In this document: one piece after another, positions 58,101-61,869 of the stretch
Layout: every line of letters starts with the position of its first letter
Position numbering within the stretch: position 1 is the first letter of the stretch
Source of the DNA: Antedon mediterranea
Lineage: Eukaryota; Echinodermata; Crinoidea; Comatulida; Antedonidae
Length of the DNA stretch: 64,000 nt
Reading direction: 5' to 3'
Assembly: GCF_964355755.1 (NCBI RefSeq)
Contig: NC_092676.1
Coordinates: forward strand, 19,452,288-19,516,287
The notes under the pieces: model-generated
Database searches by the model: none
Seen by the model: the letters and a program-made list of their open reading frames with translations, nothing else
Told to the model about the DNA's origin: nothing
Made by a program: the position numbers and the translations under genes

Positions 58101-61100
58101 GCGTGGACCTTTTTTAACATGAATTTTTGTTGTGAAACCTCTAAGCACTATATTATTGCTCCAGTCATATTTGGATTAAACACGTGTAGAAACATACTCC
58201 CATTCAGGGCCGTAGCCACCAGTACGGTTGGTAAGCTGACTAACTCAACTACTTTTCACAGAGCCTTTGATAACCCAGTAGCTTAAACAGAGATGGTTCC
58301 CTTTTCTTGCGAAAACTGCACCACTTTATTTCTTGTGGCTGCATCACTGATAATGCATAATAATCGGTGATACAGTATCATTTTGCAATGAGCCATTATT
58401 TTTATCATTTACCTTAGAAAAAAACTTTAATTTACCATTTTATATAATTCTTTCGGTATGCATCGGGTAACATTTTTCTTTGATGCTATTTTGTAGAAAT
58501 AAGGTTCTATTATGCTGATCTTAGTTTGGAGCACACAATTATACCTTAACTAACATTTTAATTTGGTATTATATTCTTTAGATTACAAGCTCTGAGGCTC
58601 TTTAATCTAGTTATTAGGCATTCTCTATACATCGTTCACGATAATCACAACGCTTGCTTCAATTCATTTTACCAGGTTTATAGTCTCTAGCCCTAGTTCA
58701 TCTAATTTGAAACGAATCCCCTTAAGTGTGATTATTATGTAAATAATAATGGTGTGAAAGGCGATGTTGCCCTTGAGTCTTGTATTGGGGCGTCTACAAT
58801 TAAACTACATTGAAACCGTCCCATTTTAATTGATTACCTGAAAAATGTAGCTTAGGGTATATTAAAATCTTTGCTTCTTTTTTTTTTAAAGAATGGAAAG
58901 TTCTGAATAGAAAATCGTGTAATTTATTGTATTTTGTTTGCGTATACTATTGTCGTACGTTATTGTTTACAATACCATTTTATAATGTACTGTAATTCCA
59001 TTTATTTTTGTCAGTCATATTGTTTTTTCTTTCTACGTATTCAAAATAAATGGAACTTATATTTTATCAACAAGTCAGGTCAGATTTATCAATGTGTATA
59101 ATAGCAACAAAAAAGTTTTAAATTAACGGTTTTGCTTAAGTCATTTGTCAAAATATACTAAATCTTGATGACTTGATGACAAAGTTCATTCAAAAGATAA
59201 AAAGAACTTGTTTGAACTCCTCATTTTTTTCACTTAAGCAAAAAGATAGCCTGGGTGTTTTTGTGACGGAAAGAATTCCTAATTCCTTCAAAGAAAATTG
59301 AAATTTTTACATATTTTTATTTTTTACATTATTAACTTATTTGATCATATTTGGATAATTTTTTATAATTGCTACTCCTTGATATTTTTAGGTCTTAGAA
59401 GTAATAAATAGTTTTTTAATCAATCTATGGTACTTATGCTTACGACCTTTCTTCTTCACCAAATGACATTCCCTCTAGGCCTCAAAATATCAAATAAACA
59501 TACATTGTTACCATTCGTCTTCTTAGTTTACCGCGTTCTAAAAACAAACGCAAATAAGTCAACTCTTATTGAACTCATTAATTTGATAGAGATAGTTAGC
59601 ACGTGGATTGACTTGTTATTACGAAGGTTTCCTCAGGCTTCTCTGGTCCTCTTAGATGTCACATATTAGAAAATGAAGCTTTCATTATTCATTATCTATT
59701 ATGATAACTGATACTTCTTAAATTTAACTTAACCAAATTCTCTGTTTCTTAACATGTAGTGTCATAGATTTCATTCAATATTCAGATTGCTAGACCTATT
59801 TGCACAAGTTTCTTGAAATTAGCAATCTATAGCAGTATATTCCATTCGTTGTCACTATCGCTACAAAGTTTGTCAGGGATTAAAGATGTATACTTAAACT
59901 TTAACATATTGAATTGTTGGAGGGCCCATATAAAATTAAATGTACATATCATGTATATGATGTATTTTTTCTTATAATGGAGGACTAATTTCTAAATATG
60001 ATTCTATCAAACTCCATGATATATCCAATTTTGATTACAACTTGGTAATAGTATGAAAACCACAATAATGCAATTTGAAAAATGTTTGAACATTCACATT
60101 GTTTCTCTACTCATCAAATTATTGTAACAAAATAACTTGTATACCTGTATCATCATTATGTGAATTTTAAAGAAAAAAGAATTGTTTGGAGGAAAACAAC
60201 TTAAAATTGCATGGTATCAAGCTCAATTAGACTATGGTGAATTAGCTTTTGTCTAGCAGAATCAAATTGATTTAAGATTAAATTAATTTGATTTAATAGA
60301 AAATATGATAGATTGGTTGGGTAATTGAGTGATCAGATAATCATTGACTAAGCTATCTAATTAGAATGAATCCTTGAACCTTCTTCAAACAGTTAATAAC
60401 TTAATCTTTTTTTTTAAAACTAAAATTTACCAATTAATTGATGAATTTCAGTCCCAACTGTCAAATTATTATTATTAATATCAATGGCTTGCCCAACACA
60501 AGTTTCTCCTGGTTTTTTCTTTTTGATTTTACTTTTTTGGACCTTGCCACTTTCAAAACCCAAAGACTTTAAGACACTTCTTTCTTTTCTAATCTGTTTT
60601 AATTTCATAAAATATTTGTAAATTAAAAGAAATGTTCTTTTTTTTATTGTTATTTTGTTTTGAAAGAAATAAATTTACAATAGAATAATGAAAATGGAAT
60701 ACCCCTATTAATGGGACACATTACTGTGGAATGAACAAAGGGAAATATATTTGTTAACACACATCCAACCCCTATGCAGGGAACACGTTGTTGGTTTCTT
60801 CTTGTTAGTTCTATTGTAATTGATAATTTCAATTATTTTGACTTATGAAATACTGTAATTTGAATTATTTTTGGATTTATTGATTCTTTAACTCCTAAAG
60901 GATGATACCTTTCTGAACTTCTTTCTAAAAGTAGTGTACATGTCTTTAAACTGTTTCTTTTTCACCAGTAATACTCTTCAATTATCTTAGATAACTCGTT
61001 CTATTTAATTCAAACTTACACGATTTTCATCATCACATTGCTGTATACATTGTCGTATCAGCCCTTCAGATAAAATGAAACTCGGTTAATGCCACAATAA

Positions 61101-61869
61101 TCATTATGAAACCACATATCTCTTCTAAATAATTTGTTCCAATTACCTGGAAATTATAAAGCAGCCAGTCTTAAAAGTATTTAAAGTTTTTTTTCTGTCT
61201 CCATGAAATAGTGTATGCTTTCATTCTCATTCCCAAAATAAAATTAAATTTCAAATGGAATGTTAACAATTTTTGTTGAACTATTGTTTAGTACTGTATA
61301 TTTTCTTGTGAATTTGACAATATAAGAAAACAAAATTAGAATGTTTTACTCTTCTATGTATGTGTCATATCTAGTCTAAAACATTTTGGGTTTTTTATGT
61401 ATGTTTAATAATGAATGTTTATGAATCGAAGTAAAGAAAGAAAAAACAGAAAACATTTTGGAAATGTTATGTGTATGCATGTTTATTGTTCATGGTTAAG
61501 CGAATGTGTGAAAAACCCCAATGTTGTTTAATTAATTTAAAAATAATCAAAAAAATGCTAGTTTTATTTGAAACATTATTATAGACCTCCTGTAAGTAGA
61601 AAGAACCAACTCAAGACAAAAGGGATAGAATATATGTGCTAAAAATTATTTTTAATAAATTACTTTTCTAAATGCATTTATTCTAATAAATTTATTCTAT
61701 TTTTTTATACTAACTAGGAGATGGAACATGTTTTTATTTGAATCTGAATACGGAGGCGTTAGAAGTATTAACTGGCGCTGACCTAGATCCCATCAACGCA
61801 GTCTGTGTTCGTAACAATACCATTACCACAGCATGTAGAGATAAACTTATTCGTGTTTACAACCATTAA
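4107..61869 (+). CDS. PAAF1: PAAF1, proteasomal ATPase-associated factor 1 (WD-repeat protein), 11 exons
   Basis: Exons: 4107-4153, 4260-4327, 6351-6454, 11531-11620, 12837-12935, 13605-13755, 14077-14271, 14882-14973, 15370-15485, 22454-22536, 61718-61869. They total 1197 nt, 398 codons plus TAA, close to the ~392 residues of the human protein, with every phase matching. The N-terminus (QSDW..ALR..EGHAW) and the C-terminus (LTGAD.DP....CRD..IR.Y) are PAAF1-specific; WD signatures DGLLRIWE, LQLKIWS and DGSARLWD mark the blades. In the family, PAAF1/Rpn14 is a beta-propeller chaperone that binds the ATPase Rpt6 (PSMC5) during assembly of the 19S base in cytosol and nucleus. An in-frame ATG at 4104 would add one Met; 4107 has the better context (A at -3, G at +4). 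A possible polyadenylation signal AATAAA lies at 62273. The last intron is 39.2 kb. Boundaries are inferred from GT/AG sites and homology, not transcripts. Confidence 0.93.
4260..4327 (+). CDS. PAAF1: PAAF1 exon 2
   Basis: Acceptor tctttttag and donor gtagga. Encodes residues 16-38, beginning R-HNEGHAWISCK, matching the EGEAWLSC region of vertebrate PAAF1. Ends one base into a codon. Confidence 0.9.
4541..5118. mobile_element. Non-autonomous DNA element with ~125-bp inverted ends
   Basis: The left arm (4541-4665) and right arm (4998-5118, inverted) are near-identical: both carry GTGGCTAAAGATACGGTA and a TGACGTCATCGTATAAGGACT-type inner end. The ~330-bp centre has no convincing frame. It lies in PAAF1 intron 2. 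Confidence 0.8.
5604..5726 (+). pseudogene. Reverse transcriptase relic (CR1/L2-like)
   Basis: About 40 codons read LDLKKAIDQGILLNL then GVISWFANYLNDV. This fits RT motif A (D-KAFD) followed by the W(F)-x-SYL segment of CR1/L2-type LINEs, but the catalytic Phe is Ile and both flanks lose similarity. A short decayed fragment in PAAF1 intron 2. Confidence 0.6.
5818..6250. mobile_element. TA-flanked TIR element, copy 1
   Basis: The left end TA-CCGTAAATCTTCTAAT is matched by the inverted right end ATTAGAAGATTTACAA-TA. The interior contains several GGGTTACTATTAGAA subrepeats on both strands. It shares ~300 bp with the element at 45271-46043. The TA flanks suggest a Tc1/mariner-like MITE, but no transposase is present. 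Confidence 0.75.
6351..6454 (+). CDS. PAAF1: PAAF1 exon 3
   Basis: Acceptor cactctttcag. Encodes residues 39-73, including VVGSEGFSVEQITK, matching the family's ASEGFTVNEI. The donor reads AAAG|gtttag, a weak match to consensus, but the frame continues exactly into exon 4. Confidence 0.88.
6575..8114. mobile_element. Hairpin-end element, unit 1 (3' end degenerate)
   Basis: 1540 bp. Has the 5' hairpin but ends in an A/T-rich stretch instead of the 3' hairpin. Contains TGACGTCA at 7202, 7378 and 7938. Confidence 0.75.
8115..9693. mobile_element. Hairpin-end element, unit 2 (complete)
   Basis: 1579 bp with both end hairpins; abuts unit 3 without spacer. TGACGTCA at 8907 and 9482; the site equivalent to 7202 is mutated. 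Confidence 0.78.
9694..11266. mobile_element. Hairpin-end element, unit 3 (complete)
   Basis: 1573 bp with both end hairpins; ends at CACCTA followed by unrelated ATTATTG. TGACGTCA at 10312, 10488 and 11066. Confidence 0.78.
11531..11620 (+). CDS. PAAF1: PAAF1 exon 4
   Basis: Thirty codons in phase 0 between ttttttcccag and gtaagtg. FFAPQTIFSDIHSQS corresponds to the FLAPYTTFSRIHTKS strand leading into the propeller. Confidence 0.92.
11886..11998. mobile_element. Small palindromic MITE, AAGCTCTGTCTACAC family
   Basis: About 112 bp with inverted ends (AAAGCTCTATCTACACTATC on the left; inverted on the right as AGTGTAGACAGAGCTT) around a core CCCAAATATGGTAGTG. The core motif with one or both ends recurs at 15231, 16671, 19893, 37974 and 39106. 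Confidence 0.75.
12837..12935 (+). CDS. PAAF1: PAAF1 exon 5 (first WD repeat)
   Basis: Thirty-three codons, phase 0 at both ends; acceptor tttttgtag, donor gtaaat. LDVSPAGALAVSAGMDGLLRIWE is, with its gaps, a typical WD blade: a small-residue strand, Asp-Gly turn and closing IW. Confidence 0.93.
13106..13559. mobile_element. Possible TIR element, TACAGTA ends
   Basis: TACAGTACAACGTTCC at the left is matched by the inverted right end ATGAAGGTTCTACTGTA. The arms are imperfect. Contains TGACGTCA at 13152. It sits between PAAF1 exons 5 and 6. Confidence 0.5.
13605..13755 (+). CDS. PAAF1: PAAF1 exon 6 (second WD repeat)
   Basis: Acceptor ttaaatatag, donor gttagt. Starts RELSGHLGDVNCC, the conserved GH...VNCC element, continues FPSGLVVLSGGSD and LKIWS, and ends with the next RGHT Gly-His pair. 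Confidence 0.93.
14077..14271 (+). CDS. PAAF1: PAAF1 exon 7 (third WD repeat)
   Basis: Acceptor aaatttcag, donor gtaagt. IAIVDKGRNVVSCSRDGS and ARLWDCG are almost identical to the vertebrate protein. The tail, residues 230-251, is the variable linker before the next blade. Confidence 0.94.
14336..14655. mobile_element. TTAA-flanked MITE, family B copy 1
   Basis: TTAA-AGATGTATTGCCCCC at the left and GGGGGACAATACATCT-TTAA at the right. Copies at 19485-19833 (same strand) and 52148-52447 (inverted) share its length and interior. TTAA duplication is typical of piggyBac-type insertion. Confidence 0.8.
14882..14973 (+). CDS. PAAF1: PAAF1 exon 8
   Basis: Encodes DREVETGAKLLLLAC and GIGLQSRKE, matching the REVGTEAKMLLLA...LGLQSR segment. 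The acceptor tataaaag is purine-rich close to the exon but has a T-run 15-25 bases upstream. Donor gtaaga. Confidence 0.9.
15231..15340. mobile_element. AAGCTCTGTCTACAC-family MITE, degraded copy
   Basis: Shares GTGTGATGTACCCAAATATG-type core and the inverted ATATGGGCAAATTACATCAC, but the terminal motif is eroded. It lies just upstream of PAAF1 exon 9. Confidence 0.5.
15370..15485 (+). CDS. PAAF1: PAAF1 exon 9 (WD blade)
   Basis: Acceptor gtgtgtttcag, donor gtaaca. Contains AFNCCQFLSKTLIAAGSQDG and IFIVDIRDPR, matching the AFNCCTFLSG...AGTQDG blade. Ends two bases into an Arg codon. Confidence 0.93.
16316..16603 (-). mobile_element. tRNA-derived SINE-like sequence with polypurine tail
   Basis: On the minus strand, 16603-16536 resembles a tRNA head with an A-box (AGTGGTTAAAGG) and a B-box (GGTTTCGAATCCC). 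It is followed on that strand by ~200 bp almost purely of A and G (16520-16316). The long frames through this tract on both strands are compositional artefacts. Confidence 0.5.
16671..16801. mobile_element. AAGCTCTGTCTACAC-family MITE
   Basis: Ends GATAGTGTAGACAGAGCTTT; core ACCATATTTGGGCACATCAC. The left end (TTAAGCTGTACACTAACAAA) is diverged. Confidence 0.6.
17865..18140 (+). mobile_element. SINE-like dispersed repeat (GGATTTATATAGCGCC type)
   Basis: Starts with an AATAAT run and CCTGGATTTATATAGCGCC, contains GTATCTTGCCTAAGGA and TTGGTTCGAATCTTGA, and ends CACTGTGCCACACGCC. This arrangement is common in marine invertebrate genomes. Related ~40-bp pieces occur near 58165. Class uncertain. 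Confidence 0.5.
19485..19833. mobile_element. TTAA-flanked MITE, family B copy 2
   Basis: Interior matches copy 1 over its whole length (e.g. AAAAATTGGATTGAA, GAAGTGATTAACTTTATTAA). The ends are more diverged: AGATGTCAAGTCCTCC left, GGGGACAATAGAT right. Confidence 0.75.
19893..20034. mobile_element. AAGCTCTGTCTACAC-family MITE
   Basis: Core CATATATGGACATGATGATG and right end TTTTGATAGTGTAGACAGAG. The left end is shortened to AGAACTTTATG. Confidence 0.6.
21045..21390 (+). mobile_element. 3' end of a CR1/L2-like LINE, 5'-truncated
   Basis: The plus frame reads WNSLPNHIKDVQFVSRFKSL then CKMHLFLNAY and stops at 21160-21162. This is the usual LINE-ORF2 C-terminal signature (WN-LP-I----F---L---L). 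The 3' UTR ends GCGCTTTATAAATCCATAAA and an ATT-rich tail. A dead fragment in PAAF1 intron 9. Confidence 0.72.
21781..22180. repeat. ~133-bp tandem repeat, three diverged units
   Basis: Units carry CACTTGAGTGTATCCTTACT, CTATCTGATTGGTT and TTCTATTGCATG; the CTTGAG marks are at 21791, 21925 and 22056. A single partial unit recurs at about 44955-45025. Confidence 0.7.
22454..22536 (+). CDS. PAAF1: PAAF1 exon 10
   Basis: Acceptor tgtcttttag, donor gtaagt. Encodes residues 321-348, including IYHKCNSSILCLY, and completes the Arg codon of exon 9. It follows a 7-kb intron and precedes the 39-kb one. Confidence 0.88.
22851..24488. mobile_element. TIR element with six AACCGGTT sites
   Basis: The ends are GGGCCTGTTTCTGCTGCATA and its inverted partner TGCAGCAGAAACAGACCC. 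The palindrome AACCGGTT occurs at 22876, 22976, 22991, 23036, 24375 and 24452, mostly near the ends. The element is split by a second one at 23387-24010. A possible broken protein trace near 23185-23350 (IQLWRERKYREGWQAI; KVKEEFGVEFRGLPKL) hints at a Myb/MADF-like DNA-binding segment; this is weak. A diverged relative starts near 36735. Confidence 0.75.
23387..24010. mobile_element. Nested long-TIR element (~215-bp arms)
   Basis: The left arm 23387-23603 and right arm 23781-24010 are inverted copies, from the tips GGTCCTA/TAGGACC through CGGAAACAAAA, TACCTACCAAACGATAG and CATCCGAATTT to GTGCCTTTAATAG. The spacer is ~180 bp. Similar CGCTCTCGCGAAGG and CGCTCGCGAAAG sequences flank it. Confidence 0.75.
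25094..25188 (+). pseudogene. 5S rRNA-like fragment (possible SINE3-type head)
   Basis: TCAGATCATCGAAGTTAAGC and CAACGTTGGGGCTAGTT resemble the 5S internal region TCTGATCTCGGAAGCTAAGC. A second match, GTAGGGTATCGTCTGGTAGG, fits GATGGGAGACCGCCTGGG, after a ~20-bp block that does not fit. It is therefore a derived or decayed copy, not a working 5S gene. Confidence 0.45.
25258..26141. mobile_element. Non-autonomous TIR element, GTTTATACAACAC ends
   Basis: TAGGGCGCGTTTATACAACA at the left; inverted at the right as TGTTGTATAAACACGACCTA. 884 bp. No transposase domain in any frame that I could read. Confidence 0.75.
27409..27480 (+). tRNA. tRNA-Val-like sequence, degenerate acceptor stem (anticodon position AAT)
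   Basis: 72 nt with A-box GCGTAGTGGTTATCACG and B-box GGTTCGAGCCC. The anticodon stem pairs (TTTGC/GCAGA), and the T-stem CCTGG/CCAGG is perfect. The body is valine-like, but the loop TCAATAC has C instead of T33 and AAT at the anticodon (Ile by code). The acceptor stem has three mismatches. A run of nine T follows. Probably a pseudogene. Confidence 0.6.
27691..27761 (+). tRNA. tRNA-Val(AAC)-like sequence
   Basis: 71 nt. The acceptor GGTTTCG/CGAAACC is perfect; the anticodon stem TCTGC/GCAGA with loop TTAACAC gives AAC (Val); the B-box is GGTTCGAGCCC. The variable/T-arm is one base short, with a C-T mismatch in the T-stem. T5 follows within 8 bases as a possible Pol III terminator. Could be functional or recently decayed. 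Confidence 0.68.
32628..33524 (+). CDS. Reverse transcriptase C-terminal two-thirds (LINE)
   Basis: An uninterrupted frame from the insertion point to the TAA. Motifs in order: FICDRKQFVNINGVKS, GVPQGTVNAP (RT motif B), KFADDTSTIGL (catalytic box), LQINASKTKEMIIDF, YKYLGIVFNDKLSW, SFYRSVICSVWTYC, then a Cys-poor tail with DASHPLHK and LNPSGR.LLSVKTNRF. The frame's first three codons (ATG CTT CTG) come from the satellite, so it has no genuine start. The endonuclease is missing. Confidence 0.88.
   Translation: MFPRPIVRLVLNFICDRKQFVNINGVKSEIVTSDTGVPQGTVNAPKLYSLYTADYRSLNDELCPVVKFADDTSTIGLIVSNNDENYRSEIQRFVKFCDDNYLQINASKTKEMIIDFRTKHKFNFQPITIKGKEIEIVDQYKYLGIVFNDKLSWGDHIDFISKKLSPRMYCMRTLYKFNSCDLMLLSFYRSVICSVWTYCLSCWAGNVTGGNKGRLETFIRRAGKMIGLELPSFTDVHLEHLQKDFERIESDASHPLHKVIIDQLNPSGRLRLLSVKTNRFAKSFIPSGIIQYNRKSRR
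32628..33670 (+). mobile_element. 5'-truncated non-LTR retrotransposon inserted in the satellite
   Basis: RT frame, then a ~130-bp 3' UTR ending in five TTATC-type units (33645-33670). The satellite sequence breaks after GCTTCTG (32627) and resumes at CTTCTGCATTTTCC (33671), giving CTTCTG on both sides as a possible 6-bp target duplication. Type: Jockey-superfamily (CR1/L2/Rex-like). Confidence 0.88.
35516..36717. other. PAAF1 intron 10, no gene recognised
   Basis: AT-rich intron with simple repeats: CATCAT near 35563, poly-T at 36272-36290, and a GATTGATTGATTGATT run near 36633 preceded by GGTACCTTTTTGCACAAATG, which may be the 3' tail of a LINE. No credible exon seen. Confidence 0.5.
36735..36967. 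mobile_element. Diverged relative of the CTGTTTCTGCTGC TIR element, with a perfect hairpin
   Basis: Starts CTGTTTCTGTTGCGAAGAAA then AACTGGTTAA, and has CGCAGCAGAAACTGAACAAA at ~36800, paralleling the left end of 22851-24488. It ends with a perfect 20-bp-arm inverted repeat (36918-36937/36948-36967, 10-base loop). Confidence 0.5.
37205..37265 (+). mobile_element. tRNA-like SINE head (weak)
   Basis: TGGTGGTTAACATGCCGTCC followed by GGTCTGGGGTTCAATACTGA resembles an A-box/B-box pair with correct spacing. The stems do not fold well, so this is a SINE-like or chance match. Confidence 0.35.
37974..38080. mobile_element. AAGCTCTGTCTACAC-family MITE, internal core only
   Basis: Contains AAAATGTGATGTAGCCATAT, GGGCATGATGATGTCAT and ACTACCATATTTGGGAATAT; the terminal motif is lost. 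Confidence 0.5.
38386..38520. mobile_element. Short palindromic TIR element, AGCCCTTTTCACA ends
   Basis: The left AAGCCCTTTTCACATAG and inverted right CACAGTGAAAAGGCG pair imperfectly. An inner palindrome around CACACAGAAGG/TTCTGTGTGAAAGG carries ATTACGGTAATTTTACCG. Confidence 0.45.
39106..39203. mobile_element. AAGCTCTGTCTACAC-family MITE, partial inverted copy
   Basis: AGACAGAGCTTACCCATATA, TGATTGTGTCATATCACTAT and ACCACCATATTTGGAC; one end (GTCAAACTAGTTAAG) partly kept. Confidence 0.5.
39351..40287. mobile_element. TTAA-flanked TIR element, AATGGACCTGAAATGG ends
   Basis: TTAA-AATGGACCTGAAATGGA on the left; TCCATTTCAGGTCCATT-TTAA on the right. The arms continue as ~32 imperfect bases (TTTCGATTTTCA). 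937 bp. The interior is less AT-rich than its surroundings; a frame at 39684-39899 shows no known domain. Confidence 0.78.
40335..40725. repeat. ~192-bp direct tandem duplication
   Basis: Both halves contain CTACCACCTTTTGGATGG, GATTTTAATGAATTA, CATCCATCGTCGTAGGT and GGCCATCGCAACC, ending AAATGAAAATCAGTGCCTA. They differ at scattered positions. Confidence 0.8.
41060..42125. repeat. Degenerate ~87-bp tandem repeat, about ten units
   Basis: The conserved core GGTTCTTCCTCAATAACAAC then CACTTCTGGCTACCAGG recurs near 41080, 41185, 41273, 41360, 41444, 41550, 41759, 41847, 41931 and 42081. Most spacings are 84-106 bp, with two longer gaps. The cores are AG-preceded and some are followed by AGGT. 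Confidence 0.75.
43070..43157. repeat. 22-bp minisatellite, four units
   Basis: Four units of GCTGATGTACCTCCGATATA plus two bases; the fourth is diverged. Confidence 0.85.
43158..44820. other. PAAF1 intron 10, no gene recognised
   Basis: AT-rich sequence with a partial dispersed repeat at ~43190-43310 (AGTGCCCAATGTTGG..., CCCATACTCGACTCTTGATC). A 64-codon frame at 43967-44161 shows no recognisable domain. No exon is supported. Confidence 0.5.
45271..46043. mobile_element. TA-flanked TIR element, copy 2, with internal minisatellite
   Basis: TA-CCGTAAATCTTCTAAT at the left; ATTAGAAGATTTACGG-TA at the right. The left ~330 bp matches copy 1 (GGCACCTGAAAATAGTAACC, ACTCAAAAACACTCAAT, CAACATGCATTATCTCC). 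The right part is expanded into the 18-bp array at 45676-46035. Confidence 0.85.
45676..46035. repeat. 18-bp minisatellite, 20 units in perfect register
   Basis: The unit is GGGTTACTATTAGAGTGC. It starts at 45676 and repeats every 18 bp to 46018, where the last unit runs into the right TIR. Edge units read GAAGGT and GAGTGT; inner units GAGTGC. Because 18 is divisible by three, frames stay open on both strands without being genes. Confidence 0.97.
46234..46284. repeat. 12-bp minisatellite, about four units
   Basis: CTTCTTGTTAAT repeated in register. Confidence 0.85.
46300..47690. other. PAAF1 intron 10, no gene recognised
   Basis: AT-rich, with no repeat structure that I can delimit and no supported exon. 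Confidence 0.45.
47734..48580 (-). pseudogene. RTE reverse transcriptase, C-terminal half
   Basis: Starts at AEYIMRIAMDGYEG and carries the catalytic LRYADDTTLLA, GLYLNVKKTKVMISG, FLGSLI, ATYGSETWALG, WCWRRLLRISWKEHKSNEF, LQYFGHIARREG and RKRGRQKIRWTDGI to the stop at 47734. The order matches BovB/RTE-type elements. Confidence 0.9.
48575..49091 (-). pseudogene. RTE reverse transcriptase, N-terminal half
   Basis: WKKAVFLPLPKKGD, NNRTIHASKVLLHIIADRI, LPPEQAGFRRGRGTRNQI and FIDYTKAFDCVQHQKLW (motif A, catalytic Asp) are clear. The frame ends at YDGQEATVRTECGDSDCF, where the deletion begins. Confidence 0.88.
49334..49930 (-). pseudogene. RTE endonuclease end and linker
   Basis: In the shifted frame, SPDGSYRNQIDYILVQKRW and CGSDHQLLVSTMKMKL complete the endonuclease (SDH catalytic His). 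A charged linker with KRKNKRKPWLTEKVFALADQ, RRREYRDLSREI and KTEFIKQSL follows. A 15-bp direct duplication (GATAAACTCTGTTT) lies at about 49414-49442. Confidence 0.8.
49795..50219 (-). pseudogene. RTE endonuclease domain (partial, frameshifted)
   Basis: YAPTSSSTEDEI, IIGDLNAKV (metal-binding Asp/Asn), GLGEQNERGELLIDFC and NTLFKQHPRRLYT follow the RTE endonuclease order. The next segment, WLSPDGSYRNQIDYILV, lies in a different frame. The N-terminal catalytic Glu region is missing. Confidence 0.85.
50230..52147. other. PAAF1 intron 10, no gene recognised
   Basis: AT-rich. Simple features only, e.g. CTCTCTCTCTCTC near 50592. No exon or repeat family that I can delimit. Confidence 0.45.
52148..52447. 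mobile_element. TTAA-flanked MITE, family B copy 3 (inverted)
   Basis: TTAA-AGATATATGTCTTCC to GGAGGTATGATATATCT-TTAA. On the minus strand it matches the interior of copies 1 and 2, including GAAGTGATTAACTTTACTAA and TTTGACGCAAAAATAGTCA-type sequence. Confidence 0.75.
52450..54260. other. PAAF1 intron 10, no gene recognised
   Basis: AT-rich intron. Frames of 60-86 codons around 53770-54280 are rich in Phe/Tyr/Ile/Lys, as expected from base composition, and show no domain. Confidence 0.45.
54269..54345. repeat. ~28-bp minisatellite, three units
   Basis: CTACCCTGGGAATT occurs at 54269, 54297 and 54326 (CTTGG in the third) with AT-rich linkers. Confidence 0.7.
55735..56890. repeat. ~186-bp tandem repeat, three units, third split off by a MITE
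   Basis: Units near 55739, 55925 and 56720 share ATATAAATATA.GTAATA, AAATATCAATATT and GTGGATTTTAT.CAGCAA.TAAGAT. Unit 2 stops at 56099, where the element 56100-56701 is inserted, and the repeat resumes at TGAGCAAATAAGATTTG. Confidence 0.72.
56100..56701. mobile_element. TTAA-flanked TIR element, AGGYCAGGT ends
   Basis: TTAA-AGGCCAGGTGCGGGCA on the left; TGCCTGTACCTGAGCT-TTAA on the right. Its position inside a tandem repeat shows a clean insertion. 602 bp, no coding frame. Confidence 0.75.
56926..57120 (-). mobile_element. Solo 3' UTR of the CR1/L2-like LINE seen at 1-1050
   Basis: On the minus strand it begins TAGACTATC, which in the first copy spans the stop codon at 826, and follows that copy's 3' UTR base for base with few changes (e.g. 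GCACTGTCGAGTGGCTTTCC on the plus strand). It ends in the same A-rich AATAAA-type tail. Truncated at the stop codon. Confidence 0.9.
57130..61717. other. Distal part of PAAF1 intron 10, no gene recognised
   Basis: AT-rich. A piece related to the SINE-like repeat at 17865 lies near 58165 (GAAACATACTCCCAT). Remnants of a repeat with CCCCTATTAATGGGACAC occur near 60700, related to sequence near 26185 (inverted). No supported exon. Confidence 0.45.
61718..61869 (+). CDS. PAAF1: PAAF1 exon 11 (C-terminus, stop TAA)
   Basis: Acceptor tatactaactag. Completes a Gly codon and encodes DGTCFYLNL, LTGADLDPINAVCV and ACRDKLIRVYNH, then TAA at 61867. It aligns with the vertebrate C-terminus (GDGSCF...LTGADCDP...CCRDGLVRRY), so it belongs to this gene despite the distance. 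A gtaagt two bases after the stop could be a 3'-UTR donor. Confidence 0.92.
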
